From the NCBI GenBank assembly GCA_041656175.1, contig JBBAEA010000109.1, positions 1-12,174 on the forward strand: a DNA stretch of 12,174 nucleotides. The letters are read 5' to 3'. This DNA is from JBBAEA01 sp041656175 (GTDB lineage Bacteria > Myxococcota_A > Bradymonadia > UBA4248). The notes beneath the pieces are model-generated. The model was given only the letters and a program-made list of their open reading frames with translations, had not been told where the DNA came from and made no database searches. This document shows positions 6,394-12,174 of the stretch, piece by piece. The position numbers and the translations under genes were made by a program. Positions within the stretch are counted from its first letter, which is position 1; every line of letters starts with the position of its first letter.

Positions 6394-6421
6394 TGTATGG
6401 ATTTGGGCGATTTGTGCCTAA
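6389..6421 (+). CDS. Possible 10-codon leader ORF
   Basis: The ATG at 6389 opens a frame encoding MIVWIWAICA and ends at TAA (6419-6421), 16 bases before the next gene's ATG. AGGAG (6371-6375) lies 13 bases upstream, a loose but usable ribosome-binding distance. It overlaps the -10 candidate, so both cannot be right. Its two tryptophans in six residues are unusual, but nothing links it to attenuation. Confidence 0.15.
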   Translation: MIVWIWAICA

Positions 6422-6437
6422 CTTATGGAGATGGTTT

Positions 6438-7031
6438 ATGCGACTTTCAATAAAAATCCTATTTGCAAGCATTATGCTTCTGCTACTCTCGCCCGTTTTG
6501 GCCAGCGCGCAAGAGCTAAAGACATTCGAATCAACGAGCTACAGCATCGTGCCACCAAGCGAATGGTTCGTGGTGTCGGGTGATATAGCCGAAAAAGATA
6601 GAATGAAGCTGCCGCCCGCGGTGCGCGAACACTATAATCCACGCGCGTTAGACGCCATGTTCATGGACGTCAAAGACTTGGCTGGCGAGAAACAAGATTT
6701 TAAAGATAACCTCAACATTGTTGTCGTAAACGAAGCGGTGCCCGTGACGGAAGCCGTTAAGAAAGAGATGGTTACTGTGCTGCAACAACAATTCGAGAGC
6801 ATGTTTGAGGATTTTACGATGCTATCCTCCGACATTGTTAGTGTTGGCAAGTATCCCGCGTTTTTGATTTCGGCAAAGTACTCGTTGCTTAACTACCAAA
6901 TCAAAATGGTGCAGTGGTTGGTGCCCTCCAAAACGGAATCCCTAGTGTTGACCTGTACTTTCGACCAAAGTAGAGAGGAGGCGACACTTAGACTTTGCAA
7001 TGAGGCGGTTAACAGCTTGGTACTCAAGTAA
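6438..7031 (+). CDS. Secreted protein, possibly DcrB/PsbP-like fold
   Basis: A 197-residue exported protein of uncertain function. The ATG at 6438 has GGAG (6427-6430) at ideal spacing and starts directly on a signal peptide, MRLSIKILFASIMLLLLSPV, with an ASA cleavage site before Q25; the open frame runs back to a TTG at 6393 but that extension would spoil the signal. The mature part opens with a SYSIVPPSEWFVV-like strand, then an insert, then a helix (EAVKKEMVTVLQQQFESMFE) and strands ending with a helix (ATLRLCNEAVNSLVL). This order resembles the PsbP/DcrB/Mog1 fold, but I see no diagnostic motif. There is no lipobox. An intrinsic terminator follows directly, so it is likely a single-gene unit. 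Confidence 0.75.
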   Translation: MRLSIKILFASIMLLLLSPVLASAQELKTFESTSYSIVPPSEWFVVSGDIAEKDRMKLPPAVREHYNPRALDAMFMDVKDLAGEKQDFKDNLNIVVVNEAVPVTEAVKKEMVTVLQQQFESMFEDFTMLSSDIVSVGKYPAFLISAKYSLLNYQIKMVQWLVPSKTESLVLTCTFDQSREEATLRLCNEAVNSLVLK

Positions 7032-7050
7032 TTGAGCGCACTTTTACAAG

Positions 7051-7077
7051 AAGCACGATTTCTCGGGCTTTTTTTTT
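7051..7077 (+). terminator. Intrinsic terminator
   Basis: AAGCACGA (7051-7058) pairs with TCGGGCTT (7063-7070) with one A-G mismatch over the loop TTTC. A run of nine T's (7069-7077) follows at once. It lies 20 bases after the stop codon at 7031. This separates the secreted-protein gene from the bat locus. Confidence 0.75.
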
Positions 7078-7090
7078 GACTTTAGCGAAA

Positions 7091-7240
7091 GTGATATTTT
7101 TGGGAATTATTTGCACAATAGCGGAGTTGTGTAAGCTACAGGGGCTGGCAAAAAACGGAGTGCAGCTCTCTGGCAACGTGGAAGTAGAACAACTTTTGGA
7201 GCTAAGCCAGATTGAAGTAACTTTTGAAGCCCTAGTTTGA
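7091..7240 (+). CDS. Possible small ORF (49 residues) before moxR
   Basis: A GTG at 7091 opens a frame to TGA at 7238-7240. The product begins with a hydrophobic stretch (MIFLGIICTIAEL) and continues as an acidic segment ending GNVEVEQLLELSQIEVTFEAL. Its composition is protein-like, but there is no clear ribosome binding site, it starts right after a terminator, and the opposite strand is open too. It could be a short membrane peptide, a gene remnant or chance. The remaining non-coding bases between 7032 and 7384 hold only the terminator and an AT-rich stretch where the moxR promoter should lie. Confidence 0.2.
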   Translation: MIFLGIICTIAELCKLQGLAKNGVQLSGNVEVEQLLELSQIEVTFEALV

Positions 7241-7384
7241 TTTTTTATCGATATAAGCAAAGCCAAAGTAGAGGGCTTAAGCTTGTATGTTATAGTTATC
7301 GTTTTGTAAGATTGCAGCAATGGCGCCGAAATACTTGTGTTATTCGCTGCTAAGAACTTCACTTTTTGCATGGGAGCGAGTGTT

Positions 7385-8371
7385 ATGCATAGCGCTGGTT
7401 TGGAAGAAGAACTACGACAGTTACAGCAGCGTTTCAGCGACGTGAAATCGGAGATTGCCAAAGTCGTCGTTGGACAAGAGGCTTTAGTACACAAGTTGTT
7501 GATCGGCTTGATAACGGGTGGGCATGTGCTTGTAGAAGGCGTTCCAGGTTTGGCTAAAACCCTATTAGTTCGCACGCTGGCGCAGTCCTTATCGGCTGAT
7601 TTTTCGCGTATTCAGTTTACGCCCGATATGCTACCTGGCGACGTTATCGGCACCGAAATCTTTAACCCCAAAGACGCAAGTTTCTCCATCAAAAAAGGGC
7701 CCATATTCGGTAGACTTATACTCGCCGATGAAATCAACCGCGCGCCTGCAAAAGTCCAAAGTGCCCTGCTCGAAGCGATGCAGGAATTGCAGGTAACTAT
7801 TGGGCGAGAGAGTTTTAAACTCGAGGAACCTTTCTTGGTGATGGCCACACAAAACCCCATCGAACAAGAGGGCACCTATCCTCTGCCTGAGGCGCAACTG
7901 GATCGCTTCATGCTCAAAGTGATGGTCGATTATCTATCTAAGGATGAGGAGATGAAAGTTGTCGAGCGTATGGCGGGTTCGGCACCCGAACCGCAGGCAA
8001 AGGAGGTCTTGGATTTGGCGACCGTGCTAAAGGCAAAAAAGGCCGCAACCCAAATCTTCATCGATGAGAAGATCCAGAGCTACGTCGTTGAACTGGTCAA
8101 TGCGACTAGGCGCCCCAAAGAAGCGAGGCTAGACGAACTTGAGCCACTCATTGAGCTTGGAGCCTCGACGCGAGCGTCCATTAACTTGGTGAAGGCTGCC
8201 AAGGCGCACGCGCTACTCAATGGCCGCAGCTACCTTAGCCCCCACGATATTAAAACTATCGCACCCGACGTCCTACGCCACCGCATTGCGCTGAGCTACG
8301 AAGCTGAGGCTCAAGGAAAATCCGCCGACGACGTTATTCGTATTATACTCGATAACGTTCCTGTTCCCTAA
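7385..8371 (+). CDS. moxR: MoxR-family AAA+ ATPase
   Basis: A 328-residue cytoplasmic ATPase of the MoxR family, which typically acts as a chaperone on VWA-domain partners encoded next door. Walker A is GVPGLAKT (52-59), Walker B LILADE (111-116), sensor 1 lies in MATQNP (153-158), and LDRF (172-175) holds the probable arginine finger. GASTRA (259-264) fits sensor 2, and the C-terminal lid carries GRSYLSPHDI (280-289). All ATPase residues are intact. I chose the ATG at 7385 because GGGAG lies eight bases before it. In-frame starts at 7337 and 7370 add 16 or 5 residues unlike the family. It leads the bat locus; a 170-base gap with tandem repeats separates it from the DUF58 gene. Confidence 0.93.
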   Translation: MHSAGLEEELRQLQQRFSDVKSEIAKVVVGQEALVHKLLIGLITGGHVLVEGVPGLAKTLLVRTLAQSLSADFSRIQFTPDMLPGDVIGTEIFNPKDASFSIKKGPIFGRLILADEINRAPAKVQSALLEAMQELQVTIGRESFKLEEPFLVMATQNPIEQEGTYPLPEAQLDRFMLKVMVDYLSKDEEMKVVERMAGSAPEPQAKEVLDLATVLKAKKAATQIFIDEKIQSYVVELVNATRRPKEARLDELEPLIELGASTRASINLVKAAKAHALLNGRSYLSPHDIKTIAPDVLRHRIALSYEAEAQGKSADDVIRIILDNVPVP

Positions 8372-8541
8372 TAACAAGATTTGCGCGCGCCATCGCTTGA
8401 ACTTCGCGCTTGCACTCAACACAAGCGCGATAACTTGCATTCAACCGCAGCGCGATAACGAAATTTTGCCTCTTCATTCGCCTTGTTTTTATCGCAAGAG
8501 TACTGCGCAGTTTTTCTAAGCGACGTATTGGGATTCTAATC
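8372..8541. repeat. Gap with two 25-base tandem repeats and a hairpin
   Basis: Two directly adjacent 25-base units (8410-8434 and 8435-8459) match at 21 of 25 positions. Both start TTGCA, continue TCAAC and end AGCGCGATAAC. In addition, CGCGCTTG (8405-8412) and CAAGCGCG (8422-8429) form an eight-base stem over a nine-base loop that includes part of unit 1. It may end moxR transcripts, slow them, or bind a regulator. Confidence 0.6.
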
Positions 8542-9525
8542 ATGCTCACTCCTGAAATTATTAAACAAGTAAAGCAGATCCAGATCCGTACTGGCCGCCA
8601 AGTCGCCGATGTTTTAGCCGGCGAGTATTTGTCGGTGTTTAAGGGTGTGGGGATGGAGTTTGATGAAGTGCGACCGTATGTGCCTGGTGACGACATTCGA
8701 ACTATCGACTGGAATGTTACCGCGCGTACGGGAACCCCTTTCGTCAAACGCTTTGTCGAGCAACGCGAACTCACCGTTGTTTTGCTCGTAGACATCAGCC
8801 CTAGCCTACACTTTGGCTCTGGCGCGCGCTCCAAGCGCGAGGCCGCCACCGAATTATCTGCACTTTTAGCGTTCTCCGCCATCGAAAACAACGACAACAT
8901 CGGGCTTTTGCTCTTCGATAGTTCGGTCGATTGCTTTATCCCCCCGCGTAAGGGGCAAAAACATGCGCTGCGCATTATTCGAGAACTCTTGGCGAGATCC
9001 AAAGAGTACCAAATCGGCGCGGGCTTGGCGCCAGAGCCAACGATGTGGCGTAAACTCACAAAACGCGTTGCAGCAGCGTTCTCTAGACTCAAAGAGCGCT
9101 CTAAAACACAGGATCGAAAAACCAATATCGCGGAGGCACTGCAATTTTGTCGCCAAATTCTGCACCGCCGCGCCGTCATCTTTTTGATCTCTGATTTCGT
9201 CGATGAGGGCTACATCGAAGCGCTGCGAAGCGTGCACAGGAAACACGATTTAATCTCTGTCATTGTTAGCGATGAACGTGAATTCGACGTTAAAGATGCA
9301 GGCATTATCACACTGCAAGATCCCGAAAGCGGCGCCATACGTGAAGTCGACACGGCGAGCGCTGAGTTTAGGGAGCAAGCCGCTAAATCGGCGCAGGATC
9401 GCATCGACAAAATTCGCGATCAACTCAACGCCTCGGGCTGTGACCTCATTCAAATTGATGCTACAAAACCGGTGATTGATCCGCTTTTACGATTCTTCAA
9501 ACAACGACAGCGAAGATATCGCTAG
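8542..9525 (+). CDS. DUF58 protein of the MoxR/bat locus
   Basis: A 327-residue protein of the DUF58 family, whose members are genetic and presumed physical partners of MoxR ATPases. The N-terminal region carries the usual conserved string GEYLSVFKGVGMEFDEVRPY (27-46), then VPGDDIRTIDWNVTART (48-64). A VWA-like domain follows with a complete MIDAS: DISPS (84-88), T194 in KTNIAEAL and D218 in FLISDF. About 38 residues between the first strands and the T194 loop (roughly 153-190, basic and helical-looking) seem longer than usual. No membrane segment or signal peptide is evident. GGGA lies eight bases before the ATG. The next gene is 176 bases away across short tandem repeats. Confidence 0.9.
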   Translation: MLTPEIIKQVKQIQIRTGRQVADVLAGEYLSVFKGVGMEFDEVRPYVPGDDIRTIDWNVTARTGTPFVKRFVEQRELTVVLLVDISPSLHFGSGARSKREAATELSALLAFSAIENNDNIGLLLFDSSVDCFIPPRKGQKHALRIIRELLARSKEYQIGAGLAPEPTMWRKLTKRVAAAFSRLKERSKTQDRKTNIAEALQFCRQILHRRAVIFLISDFVDEGYIEALRSVHRKHDLISVIVSDEREFDVKDAGIITLQDPESGAIREVDTASAEFREQAAKSAQDRIDKIRDQLNASGCDLIQIDATKPVIDPLLRFFKQRQRRYR

Positions 9526-9586
9526 ATTTTAGCACTAGTATTACACAAGTAAAGCAAGCTTCAAACTGTATATTCGCATGCTTTAG

Positions 9587-9631
9587 TTTATTACAAGTTT
9601 ATTACAAGTTTATACACTAGTTTATACACTA
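9587..9631 (+). repeat. Four short tandem repeats (11-12 bases) before the batD-like gene
   Basis: Two copies of TTTATTACAAG (9587-9597, 9598-9608) are followed by TTTATACACTAG (9609-9620) and TTTATACACTA (9621-9631). All share TTTATnACA with matched phase of about one helical turn, as in a direct-repeat operator or a slipped-strand tract. A TTACT-TAT-AGTAA palindrome follows at about 9657-9669. They lie 70 bases before the ATG at 9702 and may bear on that gene's promoter. Confidence 0.6.
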
Positions 9632-9701
9632 TATGCTTAGATCGTTTAAAGCATGTTACTTATAGTAAGCACAAACCCTTTTAATAATTAACGATTTTGT
9701 C

Positions 9702-10748
9702 ATGATACAAAACTCACGCATACGCATCATCAGCCTCCTCTGTATGGCAATCTTTGTTTTTGGCGCTTGCGGCGAGCTGGAACCTGCTCCAGACGCCGTC
9801 GAAAGCGGCGAAAGCCAAGAAGAGAACTCTATCACCAAGCGACAAAGCCAAGGCCCAGTTGAAGTCGAGGTCATACTCTCGGAGGCGGCACCACGTTTGA
9901 GCGATCCCGTCGAGTTGCTCCTTCGCGTGAAGGCTCCAAAGGACGTCGTTGTACACATGCCGAGCTTCGGCGAGCAGCTTGGACGCTTCGAGATAGCGGG
10001 TTTTACACCGAGCGAAAACCTAGCGGCGGATGGCACAATGACTTACGAGCAGCGATATAGCTTGCTATTACCTATGAGCGGAAAACTGCGCGTCCCCTCC
10101 TTCCTCATAGAATTCACCGACAAACGCGAACAATCCACGCAAGCCGACAAGCTGCAAGAGCTGCAAACGGAGGACTTCAGCTTTGAGGTGAGCTCCGTTT
10201 TAGGAAATGAGCAAGATTTCTCGCAATTACGAGGCGCTCGCCCTGCTCTTGCGGAACTCAAAATTCCGAGCGACGAAGTCAACATTACGCGCATAATCAT
10301 CATATCCATAGGTGCGCTGCTGGTACTTGCAGCGCTTGGCATCGCATTCTTTAGCCGGCGAAAACAAGAGCCACCGCTGCTACCACACGAACTTGCGCTC
10401 AAACGCCTAAGCGCGCTAGAGAACTCTCCTATTCCCAAGGATCCCGATGCCATCGACGCTTGGTACGTCGAACTCTCGGACATTCTTCGACATTATATCG
10501 AGGGACGCTTTGCCCTCAGCGCGCCTACACGCACGACCGAGGAGTTTTTCGACATGGCAGCAAAATCCGATAAATTGACGCAAGCGCACAAGCAGTCCTT
10601 GCGCCAAATTCTCGAAAAATCCGATCGTGTAAAATTTAACGCCTACGTCCCCCACGAGGACGAATCGCGCCAAGCCCTTGGCAACACGCGCGCTTTCATC
10701 GACGACACCAAACCCGTAGCCCAACCCGATGCCAGCGCATCGGCCTAA
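9702..10748 (+). CDS. BatD/DUF4381-like membrane protein, probable lipoprotein
   Basis: A 348-residue envelope protein. The N-terminus is a signal sequence ending in FVFGAC, a loose lipobox with C23 as the likely lipidated cysteine, followed by an acidic linker (DAVESGESQEEN). Residues 50-165 look like a BatD-type beta-sandwich (VEVEVILSEAAPRLSDPVEL, PSFLIEF). One transmembrane helix lies at 196-216 (IIIISIGALLVLAALGIAFF), followed by RRK. The cytoplasmic tail (225-335) has the helical pattern of BatD or DUF4381 tails: LALKRLSAL, WYVELSDILRHYIEGRF (254-270), PTRTTEEFF (275-283). No strong ribosome binding site precedes the ATG. The batA gene follows after 35 bases. The exact family is inferred from architecture and position. 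Confidence 0.75.
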   Translation: MIQNSRIRIISLLCMAIFVFGACGELEPAPDAVESGESQEENSITKRQSQGPVEVEVILSEAAPRLSDPVELLLRVKAPKDVVVHMPSFGEQLGRFEIAGFTPSENLAADGTMTYEQRYSLLLPMSGKLRVPSFLIEFTDKREQSTQADKLQELQTEDFSFEVSSVLGNEQDFSQLRGARPALAELKIPSDEVNITRIIIISIGALLVLAALGIAFFSRRKQEPPLLPHELALKRLSALENSPIPKDPDAIDAWYVELSDILRHYIEGRFALSAPTRTTEEFFDMAAKSDKLTQAHKQSLRQILEKSDRVKFNAYVPHEDESRQALGNTRAFIDDTKPVAQPDASASA

Positions 10749-10783
10749 AGCACCTTACACTCGAACTTCGACTGAGAACTATT

Positions 10784-11806
10784 ATGTTGGAATTCAGAGA
10801 ACCCCTACTCTTACTCACCTCGCTCCTGGCCATCCCCCTCTACATCGTATTGCGGCGACCCGTCGGGCATATCACGTTTTCCGCCCTCCAAATTTGGGAC
10901 AGCCAAAAGCGGAGCTGGCGCGCCAAAACTGCCTTCATTCCGCCCCTACTCTGTAGCGCAGCCCTCATTTTTTTGAGCATCGCACTGGCTGGGCCCCGCG
11001 TCGCAGGAGGCTATATTAAGGAGCACCGCCAAGGTATCGACATCATGATGGTTGTCGACAAATCTGGCTCCATGGCCGCCCTCGACATGTCGACCAAAAA
11101 TCAGGAACTCGACCGCCTTGAGGCTGTCAAAAACATCTTTGTTCAGTTTGTTCGCGGCGATGGCAAAAAGTTGCGCGGACGCCCCGACGACGCCATTGGC
11201 ATCGTGAGCTTCGCCTCCTACCCCGACTCGGACTGCCCGCTCACGCTCGATCACATCAGTGTGGTTAACATCGCCAAAAACCTCGAAATCGTCACCGACC
11301 GCAACGAATCCGGTACCGCCATTGGCGACGCACTAGGCCTCGCCGTTGAGCGCTTGCGACAATCAAAATCGGTCTCCAAAGTTATTATTTTACTCACCGA
11401 CGGCGTCAACAACACTGGCGTCGAACTCCCCATGGACGCGGCCAAAATGGCGCAGTCACAGGGAATTAAGCTCTACACCGTTGGCGTGGGCAGCAACGGT
11501 TTTGCCCCCGTTCGCATTGAAGATCCCTTCACGGGTCGCAAAGTTTTACGCAGTTTTCCCGTCGAAATCGACGAAAAATCGCTTCAAGAAATGGCCGAAA
11601 TCACTGGCGGCGCCTATTTTCGTGCCACCGACAACAACTCACTCAAAGCGGTGTACGAAAAAATCGACCAACTCGAAAAGAGCAAAATTAGCGAGGATCG
11701 CTACACTCAGTATGACGAAAAATTCGCCGTATACCTAGCCATAGCCTTGGTTTTAGCAGCCATAGCACTTTTACTCCAAAGTAGCGTTTACCGACGCTCT
11801 CCTTGA
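10784..11806 (+). CDS. batA: BatA-like VWA-domain membrane protein
   Basis: A 340-residue inner-membrane protein of the Bat (Bacteroides aerotolerance) type. Two N-terminal membrane segments (about 8-23 and 52-70) and one near the C-terminus (about 314-332) flank a VWA domain (85-295). The metal-binding MIDAS is complete: DKSGS (92-96), T177 in ESGTAIGD, and D206 in LLTDG. The linker SALQIWDSQ (33-41) after helix 1 is typical of BatA/BatB proteins. The ATG follows the previous gene by 35 bases, with only weak Shine-Dalgarno complementarity. VWA Bat proteins are proposed to work with the locus's MoxR ATPase in envelope stress. A 218-base gap holding structured repeat B separates it from the next ORF. 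Confidence 0.92.
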   Translation: MLEFREPLLLLTSLLAIPLYIVLRRPVGHITFSALQIWDSQKRSWRAKTAFIPPLLCSAALIFLSIALAGPRVAGGYIKEHRQGIDIMMVVDKSGSMAALDMSTKNQELDRLEAVKNIFVQFVRGDGKKLRGRPDDAIGIVSFASYPDSDCPLTLDHISVVNIAKNLEIVTDRNESGTAIGDALGLAVERLRQSKSVSKVIILLTDGVNNTGVELPMDAAKMAQSQGIKLYTVGVGSNGFAPVRIEDPFTGRKVLRSFPVEIDEKSLQEMAEITGGAYFRATDNNSLKAVYEKIDQLEKSKISEDRYTQYDEKFAVYLAIALVLAAIALLLQSSVYRRSP

Positions 11807-11821
11807 CCATTTTTTCTCGGT

Positions 11822-11964
11822 GGGGGAAGTTTCCCCCTACGCGCAAGCTTCCCGCATAATTCGCCAAGTTCCGCTTTATTTTGTGCACCGTTTAAGCTAA
11901 TCGCTTAACCGCCGCACAAAATGCGTCACTAGGCGAATTCTTTGGGTGATCTTGCGCTACCCCC
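11822..11964 (+). repeat. 143-base structured repeat, copy B
   Basis: GGGGGAAGTTTCCCCC (11822-11837) makes the first hairpin. GCGCAAG (11841-11847) pairs with CTTGCGC (11951-11957), and AATTCGCC (11858-11865) with GGCGAATT (11932-11939). CGC plus ATTTTGTGC, with a TTT bulge between (11872-11886), pairs with GCACAAAATGCG (11914-11925), and TTAAGC (11892-11897) with GCTTAA (11903-11908). A second C-run lies at 11960-11964. Length and order equal those of copy A at 6159-6301. It begins 16 bases after the batA stop on the sense strand, so it should be part of any batA-batB mRNA. Confidence 0.75.
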
Positions 11965-12024
11965 TCTTTATCTCGTTATCGGCTTTGCAAGTTAATCATT
12001 GTCCCCAAAACAAGAGTCCTAAAA

Positions 12025-12168
12025 ATGCCGTTTATACAGTTTCAATTGCCACAGCAAGTTTATTGGATGGTATTAGCCCTAGCACTACTCATGCTGCTAC
12101 TTTTTTTGGGTCTTCACCAACGCGATCGCTTAGCGGAATTTATTAGCCCTGAAAAAGTAGCAGCATGA
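12025..12168 (+). CDS. Short 47-codon ORF resembling the N-terminus of BatB
   Basis: The product MPFIQFQLPQQVYWMVLALA continues as LLMLLLFLGLHQRDRLAEFI and SPEKVAA before TGA (12166-12168). One membrane helix followed by a basic stretch and an EFISPEKVA-like segment is how BatA/BatB VWA proteins begin, and this is where batB is expected. The stop overlaps an ATG (12165-12167) in the -1 frame, which continues to the window edge as M-R-S. Either this is a tiny coupled membrane protein, or batB is broken or frameshifted here. GAG (12013-12015) is the only ribosome binding site hint. The sequence ends before this can be settled. Confidence 0.5.
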   Translation: MPFIQFQLPQQVYWMVLALALLMLLLFLGLHQRDRLAEFISPEKVAA

Positions 12169-12174
12169 GAAGTG

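Larger units (their letters stand above)
5681..6437. other. Long divergent intergenic region rich in repeats
   Basis: About 750 bases separate the methyltransferase start from the next plus-strand gene. I find no gene: open frames on both strands here simply follow low-complexity or palindromic DNA. It contains a 17-bp inverted repeat with a central palindrome (5776-5898), degenerate tandem repeats (5868-6040), the dispersed motif (6094-6114), a CTAAGG/CCTTAG hairpin (6111-6129), structured repeat A (6159-6301) and a promoter candidate (6364-6393). The methyltransferase promoter should also lie here, but I cannot place it. Confidence 0.6.

Noticed and set aside
7024..7575. Minus-strand open frame of 183 codons
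   Set aside because: Its first half is antisense to moxR and its last part covers a terminator and AT-rich gap. Threonine/serine/lysine-rich shadow translation, no family match.
8343..9179. Minus-strand open frame of 278 codons
   Set aside because: Entirely antisense to the clear DUF58 gene, whose MIDAS residues fix the coding strand.
11946..12146. Plus-strand open frame of 66 codons at the right end
   Set aside because: It starts inside structured repeat B and overlaps the better BatB-like frame at 12025, which has a clear membrane helix.

Overview
The window looks like a chromosomal segment of a Gram-negative bacterium. It carries a SurA-type periplasmic chaperone with a signal peptide, a lipoprotein-like Bat component and a MoxR/DUF58/von Willebrand 'bat' locus. 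The mixture (YciO-type Sua5 protein, short NadA, single-parvulin SurA, bat locus) would fit a deltaproteobacterial-type lineage such as Myxococcota or Bradymonadota, but no marker here fixes the taxonomy. Coding density is moderate, and several intergenic stretches of 170-750 bases are rich in palindromes and repeats.

Layout. 1-434: non-coding, with several short hairpins. 435-791 (+): YhbY/CRM RNA-binding protein. 792-1176: non-coding leader and promoter region. 1177-1806 (+): Sua5/YciO/YrdC-family protein. 1855-2769 (-): quinolinate synthase NadA, and 2814-3869 (-): SurA-like peptidyl-prolyl isomerase, 44 bases apart and probably one transcript (surA-nadA). 3995-5680 (-): a solitary N6-adenine DNA methyltransferase with no restriction partner in view. 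5681-6437: a long divergent intergenic region with a 17-bp inverted repeat, degenerate ~50-base tandem repeats and a large structured repeat (copy A). 6438-7031 (+): secreted protein that may have a DcrB/PsbP-like fold, followed by a good intrinsic terminator.

7385 to the end (+): bat locus in the usual order: MoxR AAA+ ATPase, DUF58 protein, a lipoprotein-like membrane protein with a BatD/DUF4381-type layout, BatA (VWA domain with intact MIDAS, three membrane segments), then a 47-codon ORF that resembles the N-terminal membrane segment of BatB but ends in TGA overlapping a new ATG (ATGA) ten bases before the window edge. In related loci the MoxR ATPase is thought to act with the VWA proteins on envelope or stress functions. 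All visible MoxR and MIDAS catalytic residues are intact.

The most unusual observation is a pair of 143-base structured repeats, copy A (6159-6301, minus) and copy B (11822-11964, plus, inside the bat locus). They have the same length and the same architecture: a G-run/C-run hairpin with an AAGTWT centre, a long imperfect stem and a second C-run at the distal end. One base pair of the outer stem has changed in a compensatory way, and the inner arms differ in sequence while remaining paired. This points to a dispersed element or RNA family kept for its fold.
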